The notes under the pieces are model-generated. The model was not told the origin of the DNA and ran no database searches. It saw only the letters and a program-made list of their open reading frames with translations. From Deinandra increscens subsp. villosa (lineage: Eukaryota > Streptophyta > Magnoliopsida > Asterales > Asteraceae), in contig JBCNJP010000007.1 of assembly GCA_039602395.1 (NCBI GenBank), forward strand, positions 119,446,957 to 119,510,956: a stretch of DNA of 64,000 nt, in the 5' to 3' direction. The translations under genes and the position numbers were made by a program. Position 1 is the first letter of the stretch. Each line of letters opens with the position of its first letter. Below, one piece after another: positions 20,836 to 31,739 of this stretch.

Positions 20836-23200
20836 AATGGATATTTTGGAAACCTTTTTGAGTTGTGCAAACTTTAAAAACCCTCTTGGAGCCATATATC
20901 TTGATGATCAATAGTTGTGATTGAAAGAGAATCTTTTATTTTACCTTTTTATAGAGGTTTTTAATACCCAAAAGGGTATTATAGTAATCTTGTATCTCAC
21001 TTTTTTTCTCTCCTACTTTTTCACTTCCAAGACACCATCATTGTTACATATCTCATACTTTTCAACACTTATCATTTTTACCTCTTTCTTACTTTTTCTT
21101 TCTCTCTTTTACTTTTTACTTTCTCTCTCTTATTTTTTTAATTCAAGACACAAGATGTTACATATGTAAAAAGTATTAAATCTCCATATATTATTTTAAT
21201 TTACATATGTAAAAAATGTTACTGCTATTAAACATTCTGCTGACAACATATTACATATGTACTGATACTGCTATTAAGCATTCTGCTGATATCATTTTAC
21301 ATATGTAAATTATCTGGATGTATGAAACAAAAAATGACAAATATATTTTGTTAATTTATAAGAAGCTGTTACAATCAACATTAAACATAAAACATGTTTT
21401 ATACGAAATAATTAAAAAAATATAACAAGTTAACAAATATATATAAAAGCTAATTGTTTTTAAGTTCTTAATAATCAACTTCATCTTTAACAAAAAAATC
21501 TCGTAACATACGAAGAAAAAAATTCATCAGTTCATATACGTAAACATCACAACATTTTACATATGTAAATTCAAGTAATTTACGTACGTAATTTTCATCT
21601 AAATTTACGTATGTAGCATATGTAATTTACACATGAAAATTCAAATAATATATGGAGATTTAACATTAAACAAATGAAAAATTACATATGTAATGTAATT
21701 TACATATATAAATTTAAATATATAATGAGAGATAACATGTTACAAACGTAAATTTACATATTTAATTTAAAATATATAATAAGATATAATATGTTACGTA
21801 ATAAAAATATATAAAAGCTAACAAAAATATATAAAAACTAATTATTCTTGAGTTCTTAATAATCATCTAATAATCATCTTCATCTGTAATGTAAATTCAA
21901 GTAAATCAAGTAATTTGTAATGTAAATTCAAGTAATTTACATATGTAAATTCAAGAAAAAAGTTAAATCAGTTTATATATGTAAACATCACAATATGTTA
22001 CACGTGTAAATTCAGATAACTTACATATGTAAATCCAAGTAATTTACATGCGTAGATTTTCGTCTAAGTTTACGTATGTAGCACAAGTAATTACATATGT
22101 AAATTTAATATATATGGATATTTAACATATTTAAAAAAAATATTAGTACTATTACAAATATAATTTATTAACTTATAAGTAACCATTACAACAACATTAG
22201 AAAACATAACAAAAATAAATAAAAGGTAACAAAAATATATAAGCTAACAAAAATATATAAAAGCTAATTGTTCTTGAGTTCTTGATAATCATCTTCAACT
22301 TTGACATAAAATCTCGTAAGCTAAAAAGAAAACAAGTTCATTAATTCATATACGTAAACATCACAGTATGATACATATGTAAATTCAAGTAATTTACATA
22401 TGTAGCGCAAGTTACATATGCAAATTTAAATATATGATTAGATGTAAAATGAAACAAACGTAAATTTACATATGTAAATTAATATAAATAACGAGATGTA
22501 CCATGTTACAAACGTAAGTTACATATGTAAATTTAAATATATAATGAGATAGTCTGTCTTTCAATTAAATACGTGAAATTAAATATATAAGGAGCCGTAA
22601 CATTAAATAAACGTAAATTTACATATGTAGCACGTTAGATACTTTCAATACCCAAATCTTGATCACATACGACAAAACATTCTCCCCATGTTCGATCATC
22701 TATTACACTTTTTGAACAAATATATATTTAAATAAATCTTAAATCACCACAACAACCAGAAAGCTAATTCTATTTAAAAAGTAAATAAAAATAAACCATT
22801 TAATTTTGTCTCAAAACATAACTAGTTTCCAAACACCATAAAAAATAGCTCCATTTAAGAAAAAAATAAAAAAGGAAAAAAAAACCTTTTAGCAAGAAAA
22901 AGTGGGGTAATTCTTTCACCTAAGAAAAGGGAAACATTCATATATATATTGAACTGGTTGACTCAGTAAAAGTCAAAATAGACTCAAAATTCATAGATCC
23001 AAAACCCAGATCTAAGTTGTATTACTTATATAAACCCAGATCCAAAACAAGAAAAGGCTTCGGTTTGTTGAATCAAGTCAGTATCATTAGATGAAGAACC
23101 CTAGATGCCGACGGTAACGTTCCCATTGGGATGAAAATTCTGATTTCTATTTGAAGCTTCTGAAGAAAAAGGGTAATAAGAACATGGGTTTACATATGTA
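20836..23200. repeat. Field of TTACATATGTAA palindromes in AT-rich DNA
   Basis: The 12-bp palindrome TTACATATGTAA is present in at least ten exact copies (for example 21158, 21201, 21297, 21557, 21937, 22021, 22091, 22467, 22519) plus many one-base variants (TTACGTACGTAA, TTACACGTGTAA, TTACATATGTAG). They are often spaced by AAATTCAAGTAA or AAATTTAAATATATAA. The block at 21850-22640 also shows loose internal duplication (ATATATAAAAGCTAATTGTTCTTGAGTTCTTGATAATC-like phrases). No protein-coding frame is credible. It may be a large non-autonomous transposon. Confidence 0.7.
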
Positions 23201-23397
23201 TTTTGATTTTTTTATCGACATGTAAGAAAACTCAGAAAATAAAAAAATATACCTTCATAAGATTGATGATGATTGACATGAACATGATTGGATGATTCGG
23301 TAGAATGTAAATGCTCTTCCAAATTGTGAGGAAATTGGTGTTGAGGAGAGGACATTAAATTCGGAGGTTGCATTCTTTCTTTGAAAAATGAGGACAT
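23101..23397 (-). CDS. Candidate two-exon small gene or captured gene fragment (67 aa)
   Basis: On the minus strand exon 1 runs from the ATG at 23397 to 23253. It encodes a Met/Ser/His/Pro-rich peptide (MSSFFKERMQPPNLMSSPQH...) and ends in GAAG|GTATAT. Exon 2 starts after TTTTTCTTCAG at 23159 and ends at a TAG at 23103-23101, encoding ASNRNQNFHPNGNVTVGI. The junction is phase 1 and keeps the frame, giving about 67 residues. The 93-bp intron contains one of the TTACATATGTA motifs. I do not recognise the protein. The His/Gln-rich low-complexity N-terminus resembles the start of plant transcription factors. It may be the end of a host gene picked up by the neighbouring repeat, or chance. Confidence 0.4.
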
Positions 23398-23508
23398 TAC
23401 TTGAGGTGCATTAATGGAGGTTAGTTATTGATGTGGAAGATGAAACAAAATAAAATAAAAAGTAAAACTAAAATGAAGAGATGTGGAGGTTTACCTAGGT
23501 GCAAAAGG

Positions 23509-24196
23509 TGATGGGATTGCTATTGGATCGTGGTTATTACTCTCTTAATAACCTTACAAGATTACTTGTTTAGGTTTAAAAAGGCGGAATCAAATTAATC
23601 TTCTATGTTGAACTAATCCTCACCGTTGCATGTAAATAACAAAGCATGTAATGTAAGCAAGGAGAATATCCAAGCACTACTTTTGTATTAGCTTTCAAAG
23701 TTATCAGTTATAATGCAAAACAGTGGACGTGAGATACAAAAGACTAAGTACAAACTATATAGTGCAAGGAGGAAATCAATGACATCCCTTGATTTCCTGG
23801 AGGTCATCTTGACCGTTGAGTACAAAGTAATCACTAAAGATTGATATCTTCTGAGTTTGGTAAGCTGCACGATCTCTTCCTCCATGCTTTCTGAAGTAGA
23901 CAGGGGTATGGAAACTGCTAAACATTGTTCTGACAGCTCTGGGACTTGTGTATAAAGAAGTCAAATCATCCGAGATAACAGTTCACTCGGAAGAGAATTC
24001 TTCTGAGTTAACTGCAGCATCCGAGTTAACTTGGATCTTCCGAAGTAACTTAAGCTTCTGGGATAAGTGGTCTTCCGGGATAACTTCTGATGTAACCTTC
24101 CGAGATAACTTCTCTCGGATAGTTCTTCCGGATCTACACTTCTCTCGGAGACTTCATACTTAGTAAATTTCAGCTCAGACACAAATATTCCCAACA
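23509..24196 (-). repeat. LTR of a minus-strand copia-type element, with adjacent polypurine tract
   Basis: On the minus strand TTAGGGGGAGAT (24208-24197) is a polypurine tract of copia type and is followed by TGTTGGGAATATT, a typical LTR start. A TATA-like CACTATATAGTTTG lies on the minus strand near 23763-23750. The segment is rich in TTCCGA/TCGGAAG phrases (23960-24150). The 3-prime LTR limit near TGATGGG (23509) is a guess. Confidence 0.6.
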
Positions 24197-24208
24197 ATCT
24201 CCCCCTAA

Positions 24209-25984
24209 GATGGTGTTACCAAAAACTTTGCAGAACTCAGAACTTAGTGCTATACACTACTTCTAGGATACATATATATATACAATCCTCACCTTCCTCT
24301 TCACGAAAACAGCAGAACATCATTCATCTGTTCTGAATCTTTTCTACCATGAGGGCAGCAAGCTCAGTGAGTTCCCTTGTGGACCAATTACCATCAAGTA
24401 AATTTGTGTGCTTGGTAAAGGTACCATCTGCCCTGTAGACATAGACTATGTTCTCATCATCATTCTGCTCAAATCTCACAATTGGACAATAGTTAGAGAT
24501 TGGTTGAGCAAATGATACTTCTTTAGGAGTTGTGTCAAAGATGGCTCTGATTTTCAGTAGGAGCAGCTGTTCTCAGGCCACAAAATCCTATTTCAAGTTC
24601 GCAGCTGATAACACATACTAATGTTCGAAAATCAAAGTGTAACCATTTATCTTCAATCAAAAATCAAGAATGAGGAGCGAAATTGAGTTGTAGTCTTGCT
24701 ATGGAGGCATGAACCAGAATTTGTGCATGCAGTGATGGAGTAGCAATCAACTGTTGATACATTGGTGGTTTCTTGTCACGGGTGAACAGAGGCAATGACA
24801 ACACCCTTGGCGATGGTGTTTGGCTATGGATTTATTTGCAGTACCGTTTGATGAAGGTAGGTTAAAAATGGCTAAACGCATCGGAAGTGATTTCAAGGAG
24901 AACCGATCCAGAGTTACTAGAGGGGATTATAGGAAGATGCAAGTTGGGATTGGATATGACAAGAGGCAGATGCAGATAAATGCAGAAGCGGCTTATTTAG
25001 TCCTATAAATAGGCTTGTTGTATAACTTTTAAGGGACTTTTAGAACTACACACACTTAAGTGTGTATTCTCAGAATTTTCTCTGTCATGTAATTCATATT
25101 CGATTAATCAATAAAATCTTCCTTATCTCATTCTGATCCATAACTCATAATTACCATTGTTACTCTTACCTGTTGAATCGTAAAATCAAACCTTCGAGCG
25201 GTGAGATTTTGTGTTTCATCACCGTTGATAAAAACATACGATGTTTAAAGGAGATTTCCTAAGAGTGGGGCGAAAAGGATAAGTGAGTGAGTTTGACAGG
25301 AATCGCAAACATTGTTGGTGAGCAGAAAAAATCCAGAAATAGAGATTACAGTTGGTATAAATTCAAGCACAATACGATGGAATCAGTTAAGGGTTTAGAG
25401 AGGAAGGATGAAACTCACAAACGGAACGGGGTAAGAGAGGATCCCCATGATCTCTTTTATGAAAAATGGGTTATAAGGTTTGGATGGGTAAAATTAAACT
25501 AAGGTTAAAGGGGATATTGAGATGTGGTAATGTGTCATGTACATGTAAAAACTCAAAATTATTATGAAAACTTGAAAGCTCATTTAAAAAATTAAGGACA
25601 TAGATTTTCATTGACATTTAGTTTAAATCCAAACTGCTGATGATCATTAATTAGTAACGGAGTAAACAAGCAAGGGGATGGTTTGGGATGAGATTGCACT
25701 AACGGTAGACATAATATCAAAAGCAAACCAGAAAAATAATCAAAACAAACAAAGAACACGAAAACAAATGAGAGTTTTATCGTAAATAAAAGGTTCAGCA
25801 CACCACTGGATCTGAAACACCCGAAGAACACGCCCAAATCCCTTTTGATGTCGTCTTTTTTACTAGCACAAAACACTCAAGTAATAAATTCACACACACA
25901 AAAAACACCTTGTGTGTGTCTTCACGTGAAGGTAAAAAAATAGCCAAAAAACAGTTACAAATAATTGGAAGGGAAAATGTCACA
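24209..25984. other. Retrotransposon-derived intergenic DNA without coherent frame
   Basis: Beyond the polypurine tract there is no recognisable pol sequence. The stretch 24950-25140 has CTATAAATAGGC, a cap-site-like region and AATAAAATC, the layout of an LTR promoter and poly-A signal on the plus strand. Two short plus-strand frames (24820-25008, 25287-25502) and minus-strand frames at 25592-26016 have no recognisable similarity. Confidence 0.35.
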
Positions 25985-26777
25985 GAAACATAACTAACTC
26001 CCAATTTTTGTCCCAATTAGGTCACTCAAACTTTTTTTTTGTTCCAATCACGTAACTTAACTTTAAAATATGTTCTAATCCTAGATAAATGACCTGATTA
26101 GTAGGTAACCTAATCAGTTTTTTTTATAAAACTGAATTTTTTATAAAAACTAAATTTTTTATAAAAACTAAAATTTTTATAAAAATGACACTTTTATAAA
26201 AAAAAATGAATATTTTATAAAAATGACTTTTTAATAAAAAATGAATATTTTATAAAAAATGATTTTTAAATCGAATTTTTAACAAAACCGATTTTTTTAT
26301 AAAAATTCAAAATTTTATAAAAAAACGTTTTGGGTGTAAAAAACTTTGTTTATTCGAACTTTTATAAAAAAACGTTTTGGGTGTATAAAATTTATAAAAA
26401 AAACGTTTTTTATAGCATTCGAAATTTTATAAAATTTTATAAAAAAACGTTTTTTTATAAAATTCAAGATTTTATAAAAAACGTTTTTATAAAATTCGAA
26501 ATTTTATAAAAAAATGTTTTGAGTGTCTAAAATTCAAAATTTTATAAAAAAACTTTTTTTATACAAAAATTCGTTTTTATTAAAAATTCGTTTTTTTATA
26601 AAAAATTCCTTTTTTTTTATAATAAATTCAGTTTTTATAAAAAGTTTGATTAGGTTAGCTGCTAATCAGGTCATTTATCTAGGATTAGAACATATTTTAA
26701 AGTTAAGTTACCTGATTGGAACAAAAAAAAAGTTTGAGTGACCTAATTGGAACAAAATTGAAAGTTGGTTATGTTTC
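25985..26777. mobile_element. Inverted-repeat element with ATAAAAAACGTTTT-rich core
   Basis: Terminal inverted repeats of about 120 bp pair GAAACATAACTAACT...CCTAGATAAATGACCTGATTAG with the right end (26655-26777). The core, 26130-26640, is almost entirely made of TTTTATAAAAA and AAAACGTTTTT phrases. No gene. Edges are approximate because no exact target duplication was found. The TIR length points to a Mutator-like element. Confidence 0.75.
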
Positions 26778-27409
26778 TACAAAGTTACACTTCTGTATGT
26801 GTGTTCACGTTTACATAAAATCGTGAACATCAGTGCTTCTGGCCGAAAAAAACCGCGGGGACGGTCGCCCCCTCCGATCCCTTCAAAGCTTCGTACATGA
26901 ATACAAAAATACAAATAGCCTTCAACTTTATAATAAGTTTTCTAATTTACACCAAACCTAGAGAACAAAATTTGCAATTAATTCCTTTTTTATTAGTTTG
27001 TATATGTAGAATGAAAGTCAGCTACCATAAGAACAATTTTTCATGCATGGTATAACTTCTTAGCCCCATGTAAAAAGAGCCAAACTTTTTTTAGTTTTTA
27101 TATATTTTTTGATGCGATGATCTATCCTACTCCTGGTTCTCTTTATATGCTATACTCTAATATTTACAAATTTACAATCGTTAAGGTTTGAATCTTGACA
27201 TCCTCACAAATAATGCCCAAGAGGCAAAAATTTTCATTTGAATCATTGACCTTGGGATTCTTTAGTATTTTATGTAAATCGTACATTCAACAAACTAAAA
27301 TGTAAAATAAGTAATTTTATGCCCATGTAAATGCGGTTTTCGGGCTGCTCCTCATGTTAATTTGACCTGTTCCTAATGTGTCATAATTTGATCTTGTTTG
27401 ATTGTGCAG

Positions 27410-28933
27410 GGATGGCAAGTGACGTCAGTTGGGAGGCAGAGAAGATTCACTTAAATGATCGTGATCTCCGCCAGTTGCCAGATCATCCGCTTTGCAATAA
27501 ACTTGTGGAGTTAATCATGCGGGGTCCTAGTTTGAGTGTCATTCCTGACACCTTCTTTGAAAACATGCCCGTTCTTAAAGTGCTAGATCTCTCTAATACA
27601 AACATAGTGTCTTTGCCAAACTCCATTTCCAGTTTAACGATGCTTGAGGAACTTTTCTTGAAAGACTGTTCTGCTTTGATAGAATTACCAACTGAAATTG
27701 AAACGCTTTCAAAGCTGAAGGTGTTTGATATCAATGGTACTGAGCTTATGTTTATTCCAGAGGAAATGGGGAAACTTAAAGAGCTAGAACTTCTACGTGT
27801 TTCTTTATCTCGATATGCAAAATACTACATACAAACCATTAATAGTGTCCAGACAAGTGTAATCCCAAGAGAGGTGATATCAGCACTCAACAAACTGAAG
27901 GAGTTGTGCGTTACAATTAATGTAGGTGAAGAAAAGGAGTGGTGGGAAGAAGAAGTAGAAGATCTGCAAAAAGAATTGTGTGGTTTACATAACCTTGAAA
28001 CCCTGAGATGGTACTTGCCAACGCAGGAAGCACTAGAAGAATTTTTACTTCTTGAAATAAATGATGCTCCAATATATAAAAAGTTATCCAATATGGTGTT
28101 GACCATCGGTCAGCATGCACAGCTTACATCGTGTCTACCGGATGGCCTTGAAAAGAAGTTTCGCGAATTTAAAAACTGCCTAAATTGGATTAATGCGGAA
28201 GGAAACGAAGATGACATCTCCAAGATAATCGAAAGAACAGAAGCTTTGTTCTTGCATCGCCATTGGACTATTGAGAAGCTCTCGACTTTTAACATTACAA
28301 ATCTGAAGTATTGCTTGGTTGCAGAATGTAACGAGATGGAAACTTTCATGGAAGGGGATGGCTTGATTGGAGAAGTAATACAATACTTGAGTATTCATCA
28401 CATGAATAAACTGAGAAGTATTTGGAATGGGCCAATTGGCAAAGATAGTCTCTCCAGATTAACAGTATTGGCGTTGCATACATGTACCCAGTTGACTTCG
28501 GTTTTCTCCCCAACCATAGCTCAAAATCTCTCATGCTTGACGGAGCTGATTGTTGAAGATTGCCCTAAAGTAACAAGCCTCGTTCGTAAGGAATCCCACA
28601 TGGACATACACAGTCCGATTTTTCCAGCCTTGGATAGGATTTTTCTTTTAGATCTACCTGAGTTGGTCAGCATTTTTGATGGTCTAGCTATCGAGCACGA
28701 AATAAGCACTTTGCTGATTTATAGCTGCCTAAAACTATGTCTTTCTATCGAGGAGTTGCAACTCATAAAGAAGATCAAGGGAGAGAATGAATGGTGGATT
28801 AACTTGGATTATGACATATCTGTGTCCCGAAATATTATCTTTGAGCAACTCAAACAAGGGAGAGATTTGATCGAGCAACTATCAGAGGCTACAAACTCTC
28901 TACAACATTTCCATGATAGTACTACATCACGTG
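27410..28933 (+). CDS. LRR exon of a CC-NB-LRR (RPS2/At4g27190-type) resistance gene, NB-ARC missing
   Basis: The exon follows GATTGTGCAG (acceptor at 27409) and ends at CACGTG|GTAAAA. Its 1,524 bp are open and symmetric, phase 1 at both ends. The product starts just after where the MHD motif would end (GMASDVSWEAEKIHLNDRD). It then has classic CNL repeats: LPDHPLCNKLVELIMRGP, FFENMPVLKVLDLSNTNIVSLP and LEELFLKDCSALIELP. Degenerate LRRs follow with cysteine-rich positions (VEDCPKVTSL), ending near GENEWW. In this family the N-terminal half senses and hydrolyses ATP while the LRR holds it inactive and recognises the pathogen or guarded protein. No CC or NB-ARC coding sequence is visible in the 8 kb upstream, so it is either an LRR-only protein or a 5-prime-truncated gene. 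Without splicing, an ATG at 27376 opens a 539-codon frame to 28995. Confidence 0.82.
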
Positions 28934-29233
28934 GTAAAAATTCTTTTATACTTACATTACAACTAAAAAAAGACAGAGTCCGATGTTTAACTTAGGTCTC
29001 GCTTTAATAGGGACCATGTTCCTCATTGTCGTACTTAAATAACAAGAACAAGTATTCAAATTTCCTATTATGTGGGGGATTTGTTTTTACTCCCTCCCAA
29101 CTTATTTCTTTTTGTTTGTCTTCATTCAAAAGGTGCTCACATTTTCTAGTTTTTAATCATATAAGCCGAGTGTTTGGTAGATTGTTAGCTGTCTTCTTAT
29201 TTTTATAGTCTTGGTAAATTTTCCAAGTGACAG

Positions 29234-29338
29234 AATATGAAGAAAATACATCTTTTGAATCGACTGCTATCGGAGAACAAGTGATCACAGCTGACACATC
29301 AATGGAGAAAGGGAAAGTAATATTCTCTCCTGTAGAAG
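29234..29338 (+). CDS. Downstream phase-1 mini-exon of the LRR gene
   Basis: The acceptor CCAAGTGACAG and donor GAAG|GTACTT bracket 105 open bases (YEENTSFEST... to FSPVE). The first two bases complete the Glu codon begun by the last base of the LRR exon at 28933, so splicing keeps the frame. The same exon, also 105 bp with the same phases, survives at 18812-18916, and a shortened 51-bp version lies at 62211-62261. The intron before it is about 300 bp. The exon after it was not identified. The peptide is acidic and Glu/Ser/Thr-rich with no known domain. Confidence 0.6.
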
Positions 29339-30104
29339 GTACTTCTTGCATCTTCTCAGTATTTTTATTTATTTAATTTTGTTTCTTAATACGATTTTTG
29401 TTAATAGTTATGTGTGGGTTATCATCGTTTAGCTGTTCGAATGGTATCGGGCATGGGCGGATCTTTTGTAGGGCCCTTATATTTTAATAGTGTTAAATTT
29501 TACCATGTTCACTCCAATATCTTTTTATACCTTGAGTCGCCAACCTCTCCCTCACCCCTTTTATATGTTCAAAGATCCGCACCTGTGCCCAAGAGTCCCC
29601 TTTACGGGAGGTCACAGGTTCGAGGCGCAGTGTTCGCACTACATAGGAGGTTTAACCTTATTGTTTTGGGTTTCTTCTTAAGACAATACAAGGGTTCGAG
29701 TTCTGATAAACAAAAATGCACGATAATACAAGACCACTTCTAAATAGAATCTCAACTCAGAAGTTTACCGTCAAAAATGAAGTTACTTGTGAATTACTCT
29801 GACGAGTCAATGCTTCGGTACTTGTTTTTTGAACAAAATATTTTGGTTAATTAAAATCATGATAAAACTCTTTTGTAAAACTTTAGGTACACGTTTGATT
29901 TGTAACTTCTAACTTTTTTGACGTATTTACCTGTAAAATTTAAACTCATAACTTTTTAACTTATATAATTTAAACTCATAACTTTTTAACTTATATAAGA
30001 TATTAAAGTAACTAAATGATATTATCAAATGACTAAATTACAATATATAGAGAATGAATTTTAAATTCTAAATAACTAATTGGTCCATGAACTCTACTAA
30101 ATAT
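29339..30104. other. Intergenic DNA with transposon-end-like phrases
   Basis: CATGGGCGGATCTTTTGTAG at 29452 resembles the end of the hAT-type element at 58351-59450 (GGCGGAT..). The segment 29590-29700 has a GGTCACAGGTTCGAGGCGC phrase reminiscent of a pol III B box. Nothing could be delimited. Confidence 0.35.
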
Positions 30105-30375
30105 TATCAACGAGCAATTGTCTCAATGGTATCTGAAGGAGGGTTAGGTTTCTAACTGAGAGGTCAGGGTTTAATCCTCACATAGGGTTTTCTGGCAGTG
30201 GGTCAGTTTCCCCCTGAACTGGTGTTCTGGTTGAGTGTAGGGCTGATGTATGAGTTTCCCCATAGAGAACGTGTCAGTCTCTGTCACCCCAGAAGTGGAG
30301 ATCATCAGGTGGGTGGGTAATGCATGCACTCGTCAGTGATCTAAAATCGCCATTCAAAAAAATAAATAAACCATA
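30105..30375 (+). mobile_element. tRNA-derived SINE-like element
   Basis: A 5-prime part with pol III A-box-like TCTCAATGGTATCTGAAGG (about 30119) and B-box-like GGTCAGGGTTTAATCC (about 30162) precedes a unique body. The 3-prime end is CGCCATTC plus an A-rich tail (30350-30370). Length, about 265 bp, fits plant SINEs. The tail matches those of the truncated insertions at 2918-3007 and 44058-44076. A target duplication could not be confirmed. Confidence 0.6.
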
Positions 30376-30396
30376 ATATCCAATACTCCTCCGTAG

Positions 30397-31602
30397 TAAG
30401 GATGTCAATAGATCGGGTTTGGGTAACTAAACTCAATCCTATATTCGATTATAAAAGTTTGTTCCATATCCGGTCCAAAACTCGTCGCGTATTGAGCATG
30501 CTTGCGGGTGTCGGGTATACCCTCGGGTATCTATCAGCTAACTAATAATTTATATTATATCAAAACTACAATAAATAACTCAAGTAACTAGACAAATAAA
30601 TTTAATAATAAATAAATCAAAAAACTTTTAACAAATAACTTAGACTACTAGCAATGGTTAGAGCAGCCCCTTCCAAGGGCTGCCCAGTTATTATGCCATG
30701 TCAGCTTTCTCCAGTACTTTCCACAAACAATTTTTAACCCCAACTATTCCCTTCCCATAAACTTCTCTTTATTTCCACATCATAATTTCTTTTATCTAAT
30801 ATATTAACTCATTATAATTGTATAATATATATTATCTAATAATATTAATTCATTAAATTCATAATTAAATAAATAATTAAAGTTTATGTACAAGTAATTG
30901 TTATTTGAAATTAAATATGTAACACATTTAAAATGAATATATTTAATTTCTATAAATATATTTAAAATTAACTACGTAATAAGTTTGTGGTATAACAAGT
31001 ATAGATGTGTAACATAATCTTGTATATATTTATTGACGAAACTAATAATTAAAGATATTATTTATAAAAAGTTATCACTAGTTAAAAAAGTTTATTAAGT
31101 TTAGGTGTTTATTATATAAATTAAGTATATATTTATTTATTTATTTAAAATCATTTATAATTAATAGAAAAAAAAATGTCGGGCCCACAATTTTGAGCCC
31201 TTAACCGCCCTTACACAAGGGCTTTCATCCAAAAATTGACAAAGGCCTTGAATCCCCATCGATGCCCCTCACAAAAACTTTGCCACCTCAATGTTTTTTT
31301 TGCTCTAGGGGCTTTGCCACATAAGCCTCGTTGTGGGTAGTCTTAGTACTATAGATAAAAATAAAAATAGATAGGTAAAATCATACGCTCTATAATTAAA
31401 TAAACTAAAGCAAAGAAAAACATAGCGGGTATATAATCGGATAAACGGGCATAAGTTATCGGGTAAACGTGATATATCAAATATCATACCCGTCCCAAAC
31501 CCGTGAAAAATCAAAAGCATTCCCGTACCCGACCGCATACCCGTCCCATGTGTGTCAGGTTTCGGGTATTCCAACCAGGTTCGAGTTTCATTGCTATCCT
31601 TA
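30397..31602. mobile_element. hAT-type element with CTCCGTAG duplication, split by a Harbinger MITE
   Basis: The ends read TAAGGATGTCAATAGA and (reversed) TAAGGATAGCAATGAAA. The perfect 8-bp direct repeat CTCCGTAG flanks them (30389-30396 and 31603-31610). Subterminal DNA holds many CGGGT/ACCCG motifs (30410-30530 and 31430-31570). Without the nested MITE the element is about 500 bp and non-coding. Confidence 0.92.
30643..31342. mobile_element. Harbinger-type MITE with TTA duplication
   Basis: The element starts GACTACTAGCAATGGTTAGA and ends GTTGTGGGTAGTC, with TTA repeated on both sides (30640-30642 and 31343-31345). Subterminal GGGGCTGCC/GGGCTTTG phrases flank an AT-rich core. It has no coding capacity and lies within the hAT element. 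Confidence 0.82.
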
Positions 31603-31739
31603 CTCCGTAGTGAGAGCGGAATAAAATAGGAAGCTCAAAATTTAAAACAATAAACAAAAAAAAATAATAATAATATCCTAAAATAAACTAGCTTAAAATT
31701 CGTTCGACGACTCAGAATCCCAATCTTCTACCAACTAAT

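Noticed and set aside
20836..23560. A Helitron boundary (TC...CTAG) around the palindrome field
   Set aside because: Candidate CTAG ends exist, for example near 23494, but no convincing 3-prime hairpin plus A/T insertion site or 5-prime TC end could be paired.
28110..28709. Minus-strand frames opposite the LRR exon
   Set aside because: They are shadows of the conserved plus-strand LRR coding sequence and recur at the paralogous exon for that reason.
29590..29640. Possible tRNA gene, because of a GGTTCGAGGC B-box-like phrase
   Set aside because: No cloverleaf with a matching acceptor stem and anticodon could be drawn.
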